Positions 47,832 through 58,162 of a DNA stretch of 64,000 nucleotides are shown here, one piece after another. The position numbers were made by a program, and so were the translations under genes. Position 1 is the first letter of the stretch, and each line of letters opens with the position of its first letter. This DNA comes from Candidatus Pacearchaeota archaeon (lineage in GTDB: Archaea; Nanobdellota; Nanobdellia; UBA10117; JAFCGA01), in assembly GCA_017608345.1 (NCBI GenBank), contig JAFCGA010000002.1, forward strand, positions 1 to 64,000. Reading direction: 5' to 3'. Below the pieces are notes generated by a model. It was given only the letters and a program-made list of their open reading frames with translations, was not told the origin of the DNA and searched no databases.

Positions 47832-50444
47832 ATGAAATGGTTTTCCTCAGATCAGCAGTCGTCTTCAGAACAGCGAAGAAAGAATCTCCTAAAGCGAGCA
47901 CTTAGACTTACGAAAAAAGAAGATATAGATAGATTAGGTAAGCCGTTGCTAGAGGCTTACTCTAATTGGAGGTATAGAGATCCGAGAATTTTTAGGTTAA
48001 TAATTGAGAACCCGAATGCAAGGCATCTTGAGGAAGCAGCGATTAATATGGTTCAAGATAGCGGCTCTGAGACAGGGTATTATGCAGTAAAAGAATATAT
48101 TTCTCCACGTAATGAATACTATAAATATGCCGTTCGTCTGTTAATGCGAATAGCTCAGAATCAGCAGAATAAATCGAATATATACTATGATGCTAGCGGA
48201 TTAATAATCGAGAATAAATTAACGGATGAAGATTCTCAAAAGTTAATCGCTCGCATGATGCATAAGCCTTCTAAAGATATCGCGATAAAATTAAAACGAA
48301 TATGGAAAAAACGGCCAGAGTTAAGAGAAACCTTAGATTCTAAAGTAAGAAAAGAGTTGGGAATTATAGCACGGTTCGGTACATGCACCGCTGGTGATAT
48401 TGAACTTATCAAGTTTTATTTAGAAAATAATATTTTCTCTGAAGATGTTGTTCTTCCAAAACTAATGTATTTGGCGCGGAAAACTGAAGAGGAGACTTTA
48501 AAATTCAAAGTACTTGAGTTTTTTAATATGGCGGATTCAAAGAGGCATACTTGTGAATACGCTGATGAATTAATCGGCTTAGCAGTTAAAGGATTAGATG
48601 ATCACTTTGAGACTAGCTCAAAGTTTCTTAAAAAAGCACTTAGAGATACTCCTTATGCTACACTAGACAAGCTTAGCGATTTGAGTTACTCTAATACTAA
48701 TTCTAAGGCGCATTTTCTGCATGAGACTGCGGAGGAGTTTAGTTTACCTGAGCTGAAGAATATAGCATATAATTATCTCTCTAAACGAGCGGAGAGTGCA
48801 GCTGCAGAACTATTTACAGATTCGCGAAGAGCTAAGATTAAGGAACTTATAGCAATTAATAATCTCAGTCAAGAATATTTATCTGTAGATATCTTAAAAC
48901 AAGTATTTGGTGTTTTAATTGAGGATACAGATGCAGCAATGAGAGCAGATGCAGCGGAATTATTAGGTACTGTAGGCGGACAGTATCCTGAAAAAGTGCT
49001 TGGTATAGATCATTTAGTATATTATTTAATTGAGAATCTTGATGATCGTTCGTACGATGTCTGTGCTAAGGCAGCAGAGGCAATAGGAAAAATTGGAGCA
49101 GCAAATCCTTCAGCAGTAGCTGAAGCTATCCCGAGATTGGCTGCTGTCAGAGAGCGAGATTCTGGTTTCAATAAGTGTGCCCTACTTGCTTTAGAGAGGA
49201 TAGCAAGCTCAAATGCAGCGCTAGTAGCTCCACATCTCGATGATATTATTGAGACCTTAGATAAGCAATATACTTCTATTGAGAAGGAGTATTATGAGGT
49301 TGACTCGCGTAAAAGAAGGTTCAGGTCAATGCTAAGCAGTGCGTGCAAAATCACTAAGTCCATAACTGAAGGTGGGCTAGAAGAACATGTTCTAAACATT
49401 TCGCAGGTTTTTCCAACTCTTGAGAAATATCACGAGGAGATGAAGCAAAATGAATTGAATCCAGTTTTAACAGAAACGCGGTTACGCTTAACAGAAAGAT
49501 TACCACCTTCACCTTCAACAAAAGTAACGGCCGTTAAAGTTTCAGATAAAGCGGTGTGTACAGAAGAGATTAGTGATGAACTTCCTGAACCAGAAGAGTT
49601 GTTAAAAGAAGTACCGCTTTGCTCTGGCGCTATAGCTGTTAAGACTGGCGTCGGTTATCGCGGCGGAACAGTAAATTATAAGGTTAAGATAGAGAATAAT
49701 ACACCTCATCCAATTAATGATCTAAGAATTCTTCCACTGATGGGAGATGAACAGTTATTCTCAATAAATAAGGGCGTGGGAAGGATTAGCTTGTTAAAAC
49801 CCGGAGAGTCCAAGACCTCTGAGTTTATACTTCGCCCAACTGGTGAATGTGGGAATATTGAAATTCTTGCACAAGTAACCTATTACGATGCACAGCAAGG
49901 AGAATACCTTGTAATTAGCAGCGATGCAAAGAAGACAGCCATAACTTGCCCATTAATTAAGTCAAAGCCGATAAGTGCAGAAGTATGGGACGAATATGTC
50001 AATTCATTGTTACTATATTCTGAAGATACAAGTGCAATAGCTGTCCCTTGTGATACTTTATCTAGCAAGATATCTGAAGCAGTGCGGTCTTCGCTAAATC
50101 TAAGCCTCATTTTTAGTGATACGAATTTGCTTGGACAATACGAGCGAAAACTGACTCAGAAGTTCTACGGAGAAGGTATTAAGGGGCTTCGGTATGCAGT
50201 GCAAGTTGATGTTATCGGTACTGGCGAGAACTCCCGTGTCGCGGTTAAAGCTTTTGCAGAGAACGAACAAGCTCTGGCTGGCTTTTACCATAAATTGCTT
50301 GATGAAATAGATAAGGAAGTTGAAGGTCTTAAAGATAGAATTAATGTGAATATATATAATATTCAAGATTCAGTGATTATGAGAAGTAATCTCGGTTCAG
50401 GAAGCCCGATAAAATTAGAAGGCTCGATTGTGATTGGTTCATAA
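47832..50444 (+). CDS. Large HEAT-repeat protein with C-terminal beta-sandwich-like region
   Basis: 870 aa; alpha-solenoid segments; YKVKIENNTPHPINDLRILPLMG...LKPGESKTSEFILRPTGECGNIEILAQVTYYD. Confidence 0.75.
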   Translation: MKWFSSDQQSSSEQRRKNLLKRALRLTKKEDIDRLGKPLLEAYSNWRYRDPRIFRLIIENPNARHLEEAAINMVQDSGSETGYYAVKEYISPRNEYYKYAVRLLMRIAQNQQNKSNIYYDASGLIIENKLTDEDSQKLIARMMHKPSKDIAIKLKRIWKKRPELRETLDSKVRKELGIIARFGTCTAGDIELIKFYLENNIFSEDVVLPKLMYLARKTEEETLKFKVLEFFNMADSKRHTCEYADELIGLAVKGLDDHFETSSKFLKKALRDTPYATLDKLSDLSYSNTNSKAHFLHETAEEFSLPELKNIAYNYLSKRAESAAAELFTDSRRAKIKELIAINNLSQEYLSVDILKQVFGVLIEDTDAAMRADAAELLGTVGGQYPEKVLGIDHLVYYLIENLDDRSYDVCAKAAEAIGKIGAANPSAVAEAIPRLAAVRERDSGFNKCALLALERIASSNAALVAPHLDDIIETLDKQYTSIEKEYYEVDSRKRRFRSMLSSACKITKSITEGGLEEHVLNISQVFPTLEKYHEEMKQNELNPVLTETRLRLTERLPPSPSTKVTAVKVSDKAVCTEEISDELPEPEELLKEVPLCSGAIAVKTGVGYRGGTVNYKVKIENNTPHPINDLRILPLMGDEQLFSINKGVGRISLLKPGESKTSEFILRPTGECGNIEILAQVTYYDAQQGEYLVISSDAKKTAITCPLIKSKPISAEVWDEYVNSLLLYSEDTSAIAVPCDTLSSKISEAVRSSLNLSLIFSDTNLLGQYERKLTQKFYGEGIKGLRYAVQVDVIGTGENSRVAVKAFAENEQALAGFYHKLLDEIDKEVEGLKDRINVNIYNIQDSVIMRSNLGSGSPIKLEGSIVIGS

Positions 50445-50475
50445 GTATTTTAAGCTTCCATACTTATATTTATTT

Positions 50476-51156
50476 ATGAAACTAGCAGCACTTATCAGCG
50501 GAGGAAAAGACTCACTCTACGCAGCATACTTAGCTTCAAAAGAGCATGAACTCTCTTGCTTTATAGCAATCAAATCAAAAAATCCAGAATCTTACATGTT
50601 TCATGTTCCGAATATAGATTTAGTTAAGCTGCAAGCTAAATCCGCTAGAATTCCCTTAATTTTCAAAACAACAAAAGGCGAGAAGGAAAAGGAGCTTAAG
50701 GATCTTAAAATAGCAATTAAAGAAGCTAAAAAGAAATACAAAATTAAAGGGATTGTTTCAGGAGCCTTATTTTCAAAATATCAGCGATCTAGAATTGATA
50801 AGTTAGCTGAAGAATTAAAACTCGAATCACTTTCTCCACTTTGGAAAAAAGTCCCGCAAGAACAATGGAAAGAAATGTTCAAAGAAAAATTCAAAGTAAT
50901 AATTTCAGCAGTCGCGGCAGGCGGTTTAGGTCCGGAATGGTTAGGGAAAGAAATAAACAGAAAGACCTTCAATCAGTTGTTGAATTTACATAATACTTGC
51001 TATGTCTGTACGGGTGGCGAAGGTGGAGAATTCGAAACTTTGGTCTTAGATTGTCCGCTATTCAATGAAAAATTAAAGATAATTTCCTCGAAAAAGCACT
51101 GGGATGGACAAGCTGGTTACTTAGCAGCAAAAGCAAAGCTAATTCCGAAGTCTTAA
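50476..51156 (+). CDS. dph6: Diphthine-ammonia ligase (Dph6-like)
   Basis: MKLAALISGGKDSLYAAYLASKEHEL...GGEGGEFETLVLDCPLF. Confidence 0.93.
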   Translation: MKLAALISGGKDSLYAAYLASKEHELSCFIAIKSKNPESYMFHVPNIDLVKLQAKSARIPLIFKTTKGEKEKELKDLKIAIKEAKKKYKIKGIVSGALFSKYQRSRIDKLAEELKLESLSPLWKKVPQEQWKEMFKEKFKVIISAVAAGGLGPEWLGKEINRKTFNQLLNLHNTCYVCTGGEGGEFETLVLDCPLFNEKLKIISSKKHWDGQAGYLAAKAKLIPKS

Positions 51157-51180
51157 AAGTTTTTAGCCCTTGAACGTAGC

Positions 51181-52449
51181 ATGCCTTGGGCAACAGAAAT
51201 ACTTGATGCAGTTTATAACCGTCACATTGGGCTTAATGAGCTTGAATATGAGATCGTTAAAAGCCCTAGCTATCAGCGACTCAATCGCGTACGCCAACTC
51301 GGACTTACAACTATTCTAGTCTATCCTAATGCAGATCATACGCGATTTGCACACCCGCTTGGCGTTATGCATTTAGTTGGCGGCGTAACTGGTAGCAAAT
51401 ATTTGAATCTTTCGTCAGAGACTAGACAGTTCTTGAGAATTGCTGCTGAAGATCATGATCTCGGTCATGGACCATTTTCGCATCAGAGCGAGGCAGTATT
51501 TGCAGCTGTATCTGGGAAAGACCATGAAGAAATACTTCCGGATATCCTTAAGGAAGAGCAGGCAGATTTGCTAGCGGATCATGGGATTGATTATAAGAAG
51601 GTCGCAGCAGTTGCACGGGGGGAACTAATGGATTATTCTGAGCTAATTCGCGGTCATTTTGATTTGGATTATTTAGATTGCTTAAAACGGGATCAGTATT
51701 TTACTGGCGCGAGATACGGAGTCCATAATTTTTCATATTTAGTATCTGTAATTCAGTTCTATGAAGATGATGCAGGTATCCAAAGACTTGCAATTAAGGA
51801 AAAAGGCAGAGTCGCATTAGAACATTTCTTTGAGGCGAAGTCGCATATGTTTGAAACAGTCTACTTTCATCATACAAATCGGATCGCTGATAAAATGCTT
51901 ACTCGTGCGTTAGAAGAGTTAGTTTTATCCAAGTATGACCCGAAATCTTATGTTGCAACGGCGCGCAGATTTGACGACGCGCAGATGCAGGTTGCTCTCG
52001 AGAATGAAGGCGGACTAACGTCTGAGTTAATGCGCGGAATATTAGATAGAAAGCTGTTGAAACAGGCTAAGGGATTATACCTATCTAAGCCACAAGTGGA
52101 TGCGTTAGACTCGGAATTATTTTCTAGCTTGGAGCGAATAAGAGAAGCGAACAAAATCCGTGAAGTTGAAACTCGACTAGCAGATAAATTTGGAATTGAT
52201 GAGGGATATATTCTTCTCGATATACCTTCGCCGCCGGAGAGAGATATTTCTGATGAATCTGTAACGTCTGATGAGCTATGTTTTGTTATGGATGATGGAT
52301 CACGTAAGCCAATTACAGAAGTTTCATCTGTGTTGAAGTTCTTAAAAGAAAATACTTGGTCTAATTGGAGATTTGGTGTTTATGTTCCTGAAACACACAG
52401 AAATAATATTGCTGTAGATTCAGTTGTTAGAATATTAAGCGGTTACTAA
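51181..52449 (+). CDS. HD phosphohydrolase (dNTPase/SAMHD1-like)
   Basis: LNRVRQLGLTTILVYPNADHTRFAHPLGVMHLVG...AAEDHDLGHGPFSHQSE. Confidence 0.92.
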   Translation: MPWATEILDAVYNRHIGLNELEYEIVKSPSYQRLNRVRQLGLTTILVYPNADHTRFAHPLGVMHLVGGVTGSKYLNLSSETRQFLRIAAEDHDLGHGPFSHQSEAVFAAVSGKDHEEILPDILKEEQADLLADHGIDYKKVAAVARGELMDYSELIRGHFDLDYLDCLKRDQYFTGARYGVHNFSYLVSVIQFYEDDAGIQRLAIKEKGRVALEHFFEAKSHMFETVYFHHTNRIADKMLTRALEELVLSKYDPKSYVATARRFDDAQMQVALENEGGLTSELMRGILDRKLLKQAKGLYLSKPQVDALDSELFSSLERIREANKIREVETRLADKFGIDEGYILLDIPSPPERDISDESVTSDELCFVMDDGSRKPITEVSSVLKFLKENTWSNWRFGVYVPETHRNNIAVDSVVRILSGY

Positions 52450-52450
52450 T

Positions 52451-52537
52451 TAGCCTTTTAGAAAACCAGAGAGAAATCTTCGATTTCTCTTGGCCAAGCG
52501 GAATGTTATTCCGCTCTGGAGGCTAGCGAAAAGAAGA
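52451..52537. repeat. Double-hairpin element E3 between convergent genes
   Basis: CCAGAGAGAAATCttcGATTTCTCTTGGCCAAGCGGAATgttATTCCGCTCTGG, flanked by CCTTTTAGAAAA and GGCTAGCGAAAAGAAGATA. Confidence 0.8.
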
Positions 52538-52540
52538 TAA

Positions 52541-52900
52541 CTATAATGCCTGGAGTTCTTTAGTTATTTTGTCTATTTTTTCTTCTTTATCTGGACCGAT
52601 TCCCAAACAAGTCATTGTGCCGGGTTTGAGTTCTGTGTGACCAGCGTCGGTGATTAAAGCGGATATTAAGTTAGCTTGCTTAGCTTTTTTATCAAAGTCT
52701 AAAAGCTCTTTTTTGTCAGCAACTCTGAGAACAACTTTCTTAGCGCCTTCTCGTCTCCAAGATTGTAGGAGCTTCTTATCTTTCTTTAGAACTTTGAGAG
52801 CTGATTCTAGTGAAGCGTGACTGCATTGCGCTGCAGTCTTACCTTTAGACATTTTAATATCTGCGCGGATGAGAATTACTTGTTTGAAGTCCATAATCAA
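52541..52900 (-). CDS. pth2: Peptidyl-tRNA hydrolase 2
   Basis: KGKTAAQCSHASLESAL...DAGHTELKPGTMTCLGIGPDKEEKIDKIT. Confidence 0.96.
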   Translation of the reverse strand: MIMDFKQVILIRADIKMSKGKTAAQCSHASLESALKVLKKDKKLLQSWRREGAKKVVLRVADKKELLDFDKKAKQANLISALITDAGHTELKPGTMTCLGIGPDKEEKIDKITKELQAL

Positions 52901-52925
52901 TAGAAGGGAGAGAAGTATTTAATGC

Positions 52926-53489
52926 TTACTCTAAATTGAAATAAGGATAAAGTGGATGGAATTTTCGTGCTTCTGGAGGAATATCATTAATTTCGTGAGG
53001 TAGAACAATCCATCTATCCGCGTCCACGTCTTCCAGGTGATAATCTGGTCTCAGATCAGGGAATTTATTATTACCTGGCTTAAAATAGAGAACAGCGGAT
53101 CGTATCTCTGTAGCGCCCAACGATGCCAATTTAGATATTATTGTAATTAGCGTATTGCCTGTGTCCCAGAGATCTTCGCCAATTAATATTTTCTTTCCAG
53201 CAACATCAAGTCGGTCTAATCCATGCAATTCTGCTTCGCCAGTAGCTTGCTGACCATCATAACCAATCGAATAAATAAAGTCAAAAGGGATCTTTGAACC
53301 ATATAATCGAAATACTTCGGGCAGAACTAATCCTGGAACTGCGCCGCCGCGCATAACTCCAATAATCCCTTCTGGTTGAAAATCAGACGCGATAACTTTC
53401 CTAGCTAGCAGTATAGAATCTGTATAAATTTTATTCGGAGTAATAAATAAATATTTTTGATTATTAATTGTTATATAATCTAGTCCCAT
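52926..53489 (-). CDS. Phosphoribosyltransferase
   Basis: PEGIIGVMRGGAVPGLVL...KILIGEDLWDTGNTL. Confidence 0.9.
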   Translation of the reverse strand: MGLDYITINNQKYLFITPNKIYTDSILLARKVIASDFQPEGIIGVMRGGAVPGLVLPEVFRLYGSKIPFDFIYSIGYDGQQATGEAELHGLDRLDVAGKKILIGEDLWDTGNTLITIISKLASLGATEIRSAVLYFKPGNNKFPDLRPDYHLEDVDADRWIVLPHEINDIPPEARKFHPLYPYFNLE

Positions 53490-53527
53490 TTAATGGAATG
53501 GTTGAGGAAATATTAATACTTTTGTAT

Positions 53528-54490
53528 CTATATCAGAACAATATCCGTCTTAATAGCTAATCCGCGTTTAGCCTTCATTATTTGATGAAAAGTCATAGCA
53601 CCTTTTCCAACTGCGCAGAGCTTATTCTTCTGATCAAATATTGCTACCCACACACCTTTTCTAATTCCTGAAGTTAATCTAATTATTCCCGGAACAAATA
53701 TTGGCGAGCCGTGCTTTAATCGCGGAAGCACATTATCATCTATCCAGATCTTTTCTAAATACTGGACAGAATCTTCAATTGGTCTTATGATCTTGCGAAT
53801 GTGCTTTTCATCTCGGGTTTTCATAAACTCCCGATAGCTTTTTCTAAGATCTTCCAAAGAAATAACTTCTTTTTCAGTAAAGGATCCGCTCGCTATTCTG
53901 CGGAGCCGCCACATGCTAGCTCCTACTCCGAGATGCTCACCAATATCATGGCAGAGCTTTCGAATATACGTTCCATGCTGGCATTTTACTCTAAAGTATA
54001 TCTTGTTGTTAGTTTCTGCACTTTCCGGAACCATTGCTAAAAGGTCCTTGCTAGCTTCTTTTTTCTCAAGTATTGTTAGGAAATGTACGCGACGCTTCCG
54101 CAATACTCTTTTCACCGCAGAGATCTTCGGCGGCATCTGCTCAATCACACCCGTGAACTTCTTGAAAGCTTTCTTCAAATCCTCGTCCGAGACCTCGCTA
54201 TGGATTTTCATAATCCCTTCGTAAGTTTTGTCTGCTTCAGAAAGAACGCCCGTTAGCTTAGTTGCTTTATTTAGAACGAGAGTTAGCACTCCAGTTACTA
54301 ACGGATCTAAGGTTCCAATATGGCCAGCATGAGCTACTTCTAAGGCTCGCTTAACTCGCTGAATAACATATTTGCACTTGGGTCCCATCGGCTTATCTAA
54401 AACAATAACTCCCTGTGCGAAGAGCTCATCGAGATCTCTCTTGTAAGGTGTTTTATTTATTTTGAGATTATTGCGAGTTAGGACTTTCAT
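53528..54490 (-). CDS. cbf5: tRNA/rRNA pseudouridine synthase Cbf5-like (TruB family) with PUA
   Basis: GVIVLDKPMGPKCKYVIQRVKRALEVAHAGHIGTLDPLVTGVLTLVLNKATKL. Confidence 0.93.
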   Translation of the reverse strand: MKVLTRNNLKINKTPYKRDLDELFAQGVIVLDKPMGPKCKYVIQRVKRALEVAHAGHIGTLDPLVTGVLTLVLNKATKLTGVLSEADKTYEGIMKIHSEVSDEDLKKAFKKFTGVIEQMPPKISAVKRVLRKRRVHFLTILEKKEASKDLLAMVPESAETNNKIYFRVKCQHGTYIRKLCHDIGEHLGVGASMWRLRRIASGSFTEKEVISLEDLRKSYREFMKTRDEKHIRKIIRPIEDSVQYLEKIWIDDNVLPRLKHGSPIFVPGIIRLTSGIRKGVWVAIFDQKNKLCAVGKGAMTFHQIMKAKRGLAIKTDIVLI

Positions 54491-54563
54491 AAAAGAATAA
54501 CTTAGAGAAACTATTAAGAGCTTACTATTCTGCGAATTAGTGCTAGCAGCACCTCGAGCAGTC

Positions 54564-55082
54564 TTACTCAAGGTGTGCTAGTAGCGTGTCTACTCTTTCT
54601 TTTGGTGTTCCAGTAGGGATCCTGATCGGTTCGTGTCCGAGGGTTTTATAGACTTGTTCCAGCTTTCTTTCTAGTTCTAGTGCTTCGGTTTGGTCTTCGT
54701 GTCTCATCTCGTTTGTTTCTGTGCTTCCCATGTTTTCTATCAGGAAGACCTTTGTTATTCCTTCGAGTCCAGTAGCTGCCGTTATCCGCTCGTAGATCGG
54801 GGTTCTTAGCGGTGCGTATGCTAATCCGTCCGGTACGTCTCGGTCGAGGAAGACTCTCTCTGCATTCGGGTGCACTCTTGCGTTTCTTTGCAGTTGGATT
54901 CGCAGGATCTCGTCCTGGAAGTCAGGTTCCATCCAGGGCTCTTTTGTTCCGTTAGCTTGCTTTAGCTCGATATAGTCTTGCGCAACTTCTTTTACTATGT
55001 GCTCGCCGTGCCAGATTTCCAGAGCTTTTAGGACTGTGCTCTTCCCGCATCCGGGTCCGCCAGTGATTGCGTATCGTTCCAT
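54564..55082 (-). CDS. P-loop AAA-type NTPase
   Basis: ITGGPGCGKSTVLKALE...RVFLDRDVPDGLAY. Confidence 0.85.
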   Translation of the reverse strand: MERYAITGGPGCGKSTVLKALEIWHGEHIVKEVAQDYIELKQANGTKEPWMEPDFQDEILRIQLQRNARVHPNAERVFLDRDVPDGLAYAPLRTPIYERITAATGLEGITKVFLIENMGSTETNEMRHEDQTEALELERKLEQVYKTLGHEPIRIPTGTPKERVDTLLAHLE

Positions 55083-55191
55083 TACTTTTTACCTCCTATC
55101 CTAGTCTAGCTTTCTGCTAGCTACTTTTAGCTCAAAACGCGGATCTAAGAAGGTTTGTTGTAAATTTATTGACAACATTTATAAATGACTG

Positions 55192-55920
55192 TTGATTAGC
55201 AATCTTATGACAAGTATTGAAAAAACACTACACTGGATCGGGCTTAGCAAGAATGAATCAAAATTATATTTGGTTATGCTTAGAGAGGGCTCTGCTAAAG
55301 CAGGAAGGATTGCTAAGCTAGCGCAACTAAATAGAACTTCAACTTACGAAGCCCTGCGTAGTTTATTAGATAAGGGCTTAGCGGGTTATGTGGTAAAAGA
55401 AAACCATAAATGGTTCAACGCTGTGAATCCTAAACGGTTAGTAGAATATGTTGATGAAAAGAAAAAGGAAGCAAAGAAAATCTTGCCCGAGCTTGAAGAA
55501 AGATATTCTATACCTAAAGAAAAGAATGACGTAACTCTATATTATGGTAAAAAGGGCGTAAAGTCTGTATTAATGGATATCATACGAGATAAAAAACCAA
55601 ATAGTGTCCTGGACTCGGAAGTCAAGCTTGCTGAGAGATTGCCTTATTTTCAACCACAGTTTAAACGCGGAATTGAAAAAGCAAAGATTCCAATTCGTCA
55701 TATTACGCGCAGAGGAGTTACTGTAAGCCCGACAAGGACAACCACCGTTCGTTACTTGAATTTTAAAACTAAATCACCTGTTGCTACTAATATCTATGGT
55801 GATAAGATAGCCATCATTATCTGGAGCGAGACTCCAGAAGCAGTCATAATTAAAAATAAACTAGCTGCTGAAGCCTATCGAGAGTACTTTGAGAAGTTAT
55901 GGAAGCTATCTAAACCGTAA
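55192..55920 (+). CDS. TrmB-family transcriptional regulator
   Basis: LHWIGLSKNESKLYLVMLREGSAKAGRIAKLAQLNRTSTYEALRSLLDKGLAGYV. Confidence 0.9.
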   Translation: MISNLMTSIEKTLHWIGLSKNESKLYLVMLREGSAKAGRIAKLAQLNRTSTYEALRSLLDKGLAGYVVKENHKWFNAVNPKRLVEYVDEKKKEAKKILPELEERYSIPKEKNDVTLYYGKKGVKSVLMDIIRDKKPNSVLDSEVKLAERLPYFQPQFKRGIEKAKIPIRHITRRGVTVSPTRTTTVRYLNFKTKSPVATNIYGDKIAIIIWSETPEAVIIKNKLAAEAYREYFEKLWKLSKP

Positions 55921-57642
55921 TTATTTTGGTAATTTAGCTATACCTAGCTCCCAAAGTGCATCTTTAGAAACTTCATCTGGAGATGCCATCATTGGATCTT
56001 CAGCAGCCTTGTTTTTTGGAAATGCCATGACTTCTCGGATTGAGTCTTCTCCAGCTAGCAAAGCTACAAATCTATCTAGTCCAAGAGCAATTCCTCCATG
56101 CGGCGGAGCACCATATTTGAATGCATTTAGCAAGAATCCGAACTTTCTCTCAGCATCTTTTTTGCTAATTTTCAGAGCGTCAAATACTTTAGACTGCAGC
56201 TCTGCATTATGAATTCTTATTGAGCCGCCACCTAGCTCAGTTCCGTTCAGAACGAGATCATACGCGCGAGAAAGTACTTTTTCGGGCATAGTTTTCATAT
56301 ATTTAACATGCTCAGGATTTGGCTGCGTAAACGGATGATGCGAAGCTACCCATCTCTTTTCCTCCTCTTTCCATTCAAACATTGGAAATTCTGTAACCCA
56401 TAGCAATTTCCAGACGCCTGGTTTGATTAATTTCAGCTGTTTAGCAAGAGTTATTCTTACTTGCCCTAATGGAGTGCTTCCGCGAGAATATTCCTCTTCA
56501 GATGCAAGCAGAATTAGATCTTTTTCTTTCGCCTTTAATGATTTTCTTAGCTTCGAAATACTTGCTGAAGAAACTTTAATTTCAGAAGGCTTTCCCAGTC
56601 GTTTGTATACTTGTAATTTACTTCCTTTTAGGACATACAATCCTTTTGCCTTGTAAGTCTGAGCTGTTGCAGCTAGCTCATGCAAATCCGCTTCAGATAG
56701 CTGTTTATCTACCACAATTGCTTTTACTCTTTTTTCTTTAATTGCAGGCTCAATTGCTGAAGCAGGCTGTAATTCATAGCCGAACCTTATGTCGGGTTTA
56801 TCTGAGCCAAAGCGGCGCATAGCTTCTTCATATTTCATTTGAGGAAGCGGTGTTTTGATTTTAACATCCATTGCTTCTTTGAAAACATTTGCCACGGATT
56901 CTTCAGTACATTTATAGACCATTTCTTCATCTGCAAACGATAGCTCAACGTCTAATTGAGTAAATTCTATCTGTCTGTCTGAGCGCATATCTTCATCTCT
57001 AAAACAACGAGCTATCTGAAAGTACTTTTCCATTCCTGCAACCATTAATAGCTGCTTAAAAATCTGCGGAGATTGCGGCAACGCATAGAATTTTCCCTTT
57101 TGAACTCTGCTAGGAATCAAAAAATCCCTAGCTCCTTCTGGTGTGCTTTTAGCAATGCATGGCGTTTCAATTTCTAAAAAGCCTTGCTTATCAAAGTAAT
57201 CTCGGATAGCCTTGATTATTTTATGTCGCAAGATCATATTATTCTTCATTCGCAGCTTTCTGAGATCTAAAAAGCGGTATTTGAGTCTTGTTTCTTCTTC
57301 AGCAGCGCCTTCTGCTAGTTCCATTGGCAGCGGATTCGCTTTATTTAGAACCTCTAACTTAGTGATTTTGATTTCTTTCTTGAATGCTCTTGATTTACTA
57401 TCCTTAACTTCGCCTTCAATAGCTAAAACAGATTCTCTGCTAATTGATTTTATCTTTTTAAGATCTTTGAATTCTTTTGTAGCAACTAACTGCGCTAGTC
57501 CTTCACGATCTCTTAGAATTATGAAAGCTAGCTTGCCTAGGAACTTGACGTCTTGCGCCCATCCTGCTAGGACGACTGTTTTTCCGCTCTTTAATTCTTG
57601 AGTGCTTATTCTTTTATTTAAGTTAATTGCCATCATTTTCAC
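55921..57642 (-). CDS. aspS: Aspartyl-tRNA synthetase, bacterial type with GAD-like insertion
   Basis: 573 aa; RFGSDKPDIRFGYEL, insertion domain, PMFEWKEEEKRWVASHHPFTQP, GGIALGLDR. Confidence 0.95.
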   Translation of the reverse strand: MKMMAINLNKRISTQELKSGKTVVLAGWAQDVKFLGKLAFIILRDREGLAQLVATKEFKDLKKIKSISRESVLAIEGEVKDSKSRAFKKEIKITKLEVLNKANPLPMELAEGAAEEETRLKYRFLDLRKLRMKNNMILRHKIIKAIRDYFDKQGFLEIETPCIAKSTPEGARDFLIPSRVQKGKFYALPQSPQIFKQLLMVAGMEKYFQIARCFRDEDMRSDRQIEFTQLDVELSFADEEMVYKCTEESVANVFKEAMDVKIKTPLPQMKYEEAMRRFGSDKPDIRFGYELQPASAIEPAIKEKRVKAIVVDKQLSEADLHELAATAQTYKAKGLYVLKGSKLQVYKRLGKPSEIKVSSASISKLRKSLKAKEKDLILLASEEEYSRGSTPLGQVRITLAKQLKLIKPGVWKLLWVTEFPMFEWKEEEKRWVASHHPFTQPNPEHVKYMKTMPEKVLSRAYDLVLNGTELGGGSIRIHNAELQSKVFDALKISKKDAERKFGFLLNAFKYGAPPHGGIALGLDRFVALLAGEDSIREVMAFPKNKAAEDPMMASPDEVSKDALWELGIAKLPK

Positions 57643-57649
57643 CTTAGTA

Positions 57650-58162
57650 TTACTCCTTTATTATATTTGCTATCATTGGTTTTATTAATTCGATTAGCTC
57701 CTTACGATTTAATTCTAATCCTGCACGATGATCTCCTGAGCTAATATTAACTTTGAATTTTTCTTGCAGCTTTTTATCAAAAATAGTTAGCGGCTGCTGC
57801 TTAAGACTAATGGGCGCTATCGCTCCCTTTCGATACCCTAAAACTTCCTCAATCTGTTCTGGAGATGCGAAGCTAAGTCTTTTGCATTCAGCAACCCCTT
57901 GAACTTTTTTCAAATCTAGCTGCTGATCTCCGGGCAAACAAGCAAGAATATAAACTCCTTTTTTATCCCGGAGGAGCATACATTTAATCATCTCGCTAAT
58001 TGGAACTTTGCGTTCATTAGCAGCTTCCTCACATGTAAAAACTTGCTTAGAATGCGGTAAAAGTCTATACTTAATTTTCTTAGTATCTAAAAATTTAGTT
58101 AAAGAAGTTTTAAGAGGATTAGCTAGACAAGAATTCCTACACTGCTCAGTTTGAGTAGAGAT
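57650..58162 (-). CDS. YbaK/ProX-type aminoacyl-tRNA deacylase-like; apparent ATC start (ORF track starts at 57991)
   Basis: Upstream frame adds LTKFLDTKKIKYRLLPHSKQVFTCEEAANERKVPISEMIKCMLL; no canonical start after the in-frame TAG. Confidence 0.75.
   Translation of the reverse strand: MSTQTEQCRNSCLANPLKTSLTKFLDTKKIKYRLLPHSKQVFTCEEAANERKVPISEMIKCMLLRDKKGVYILACLPGDQQLDLKKVQGVAECKRLSFASPEQIEEVLGYRKGAIAPISLKQQPLTIFDKKLQEKFKVNISSGDHRAGLELNRKELIELIKPMIANIIKE

Noticed and set aside
51181-52449. HD dNTPase as a phage-defence gene
   Set aside because: Surrounded by housekeeping genes; no defence neighbours to support that role
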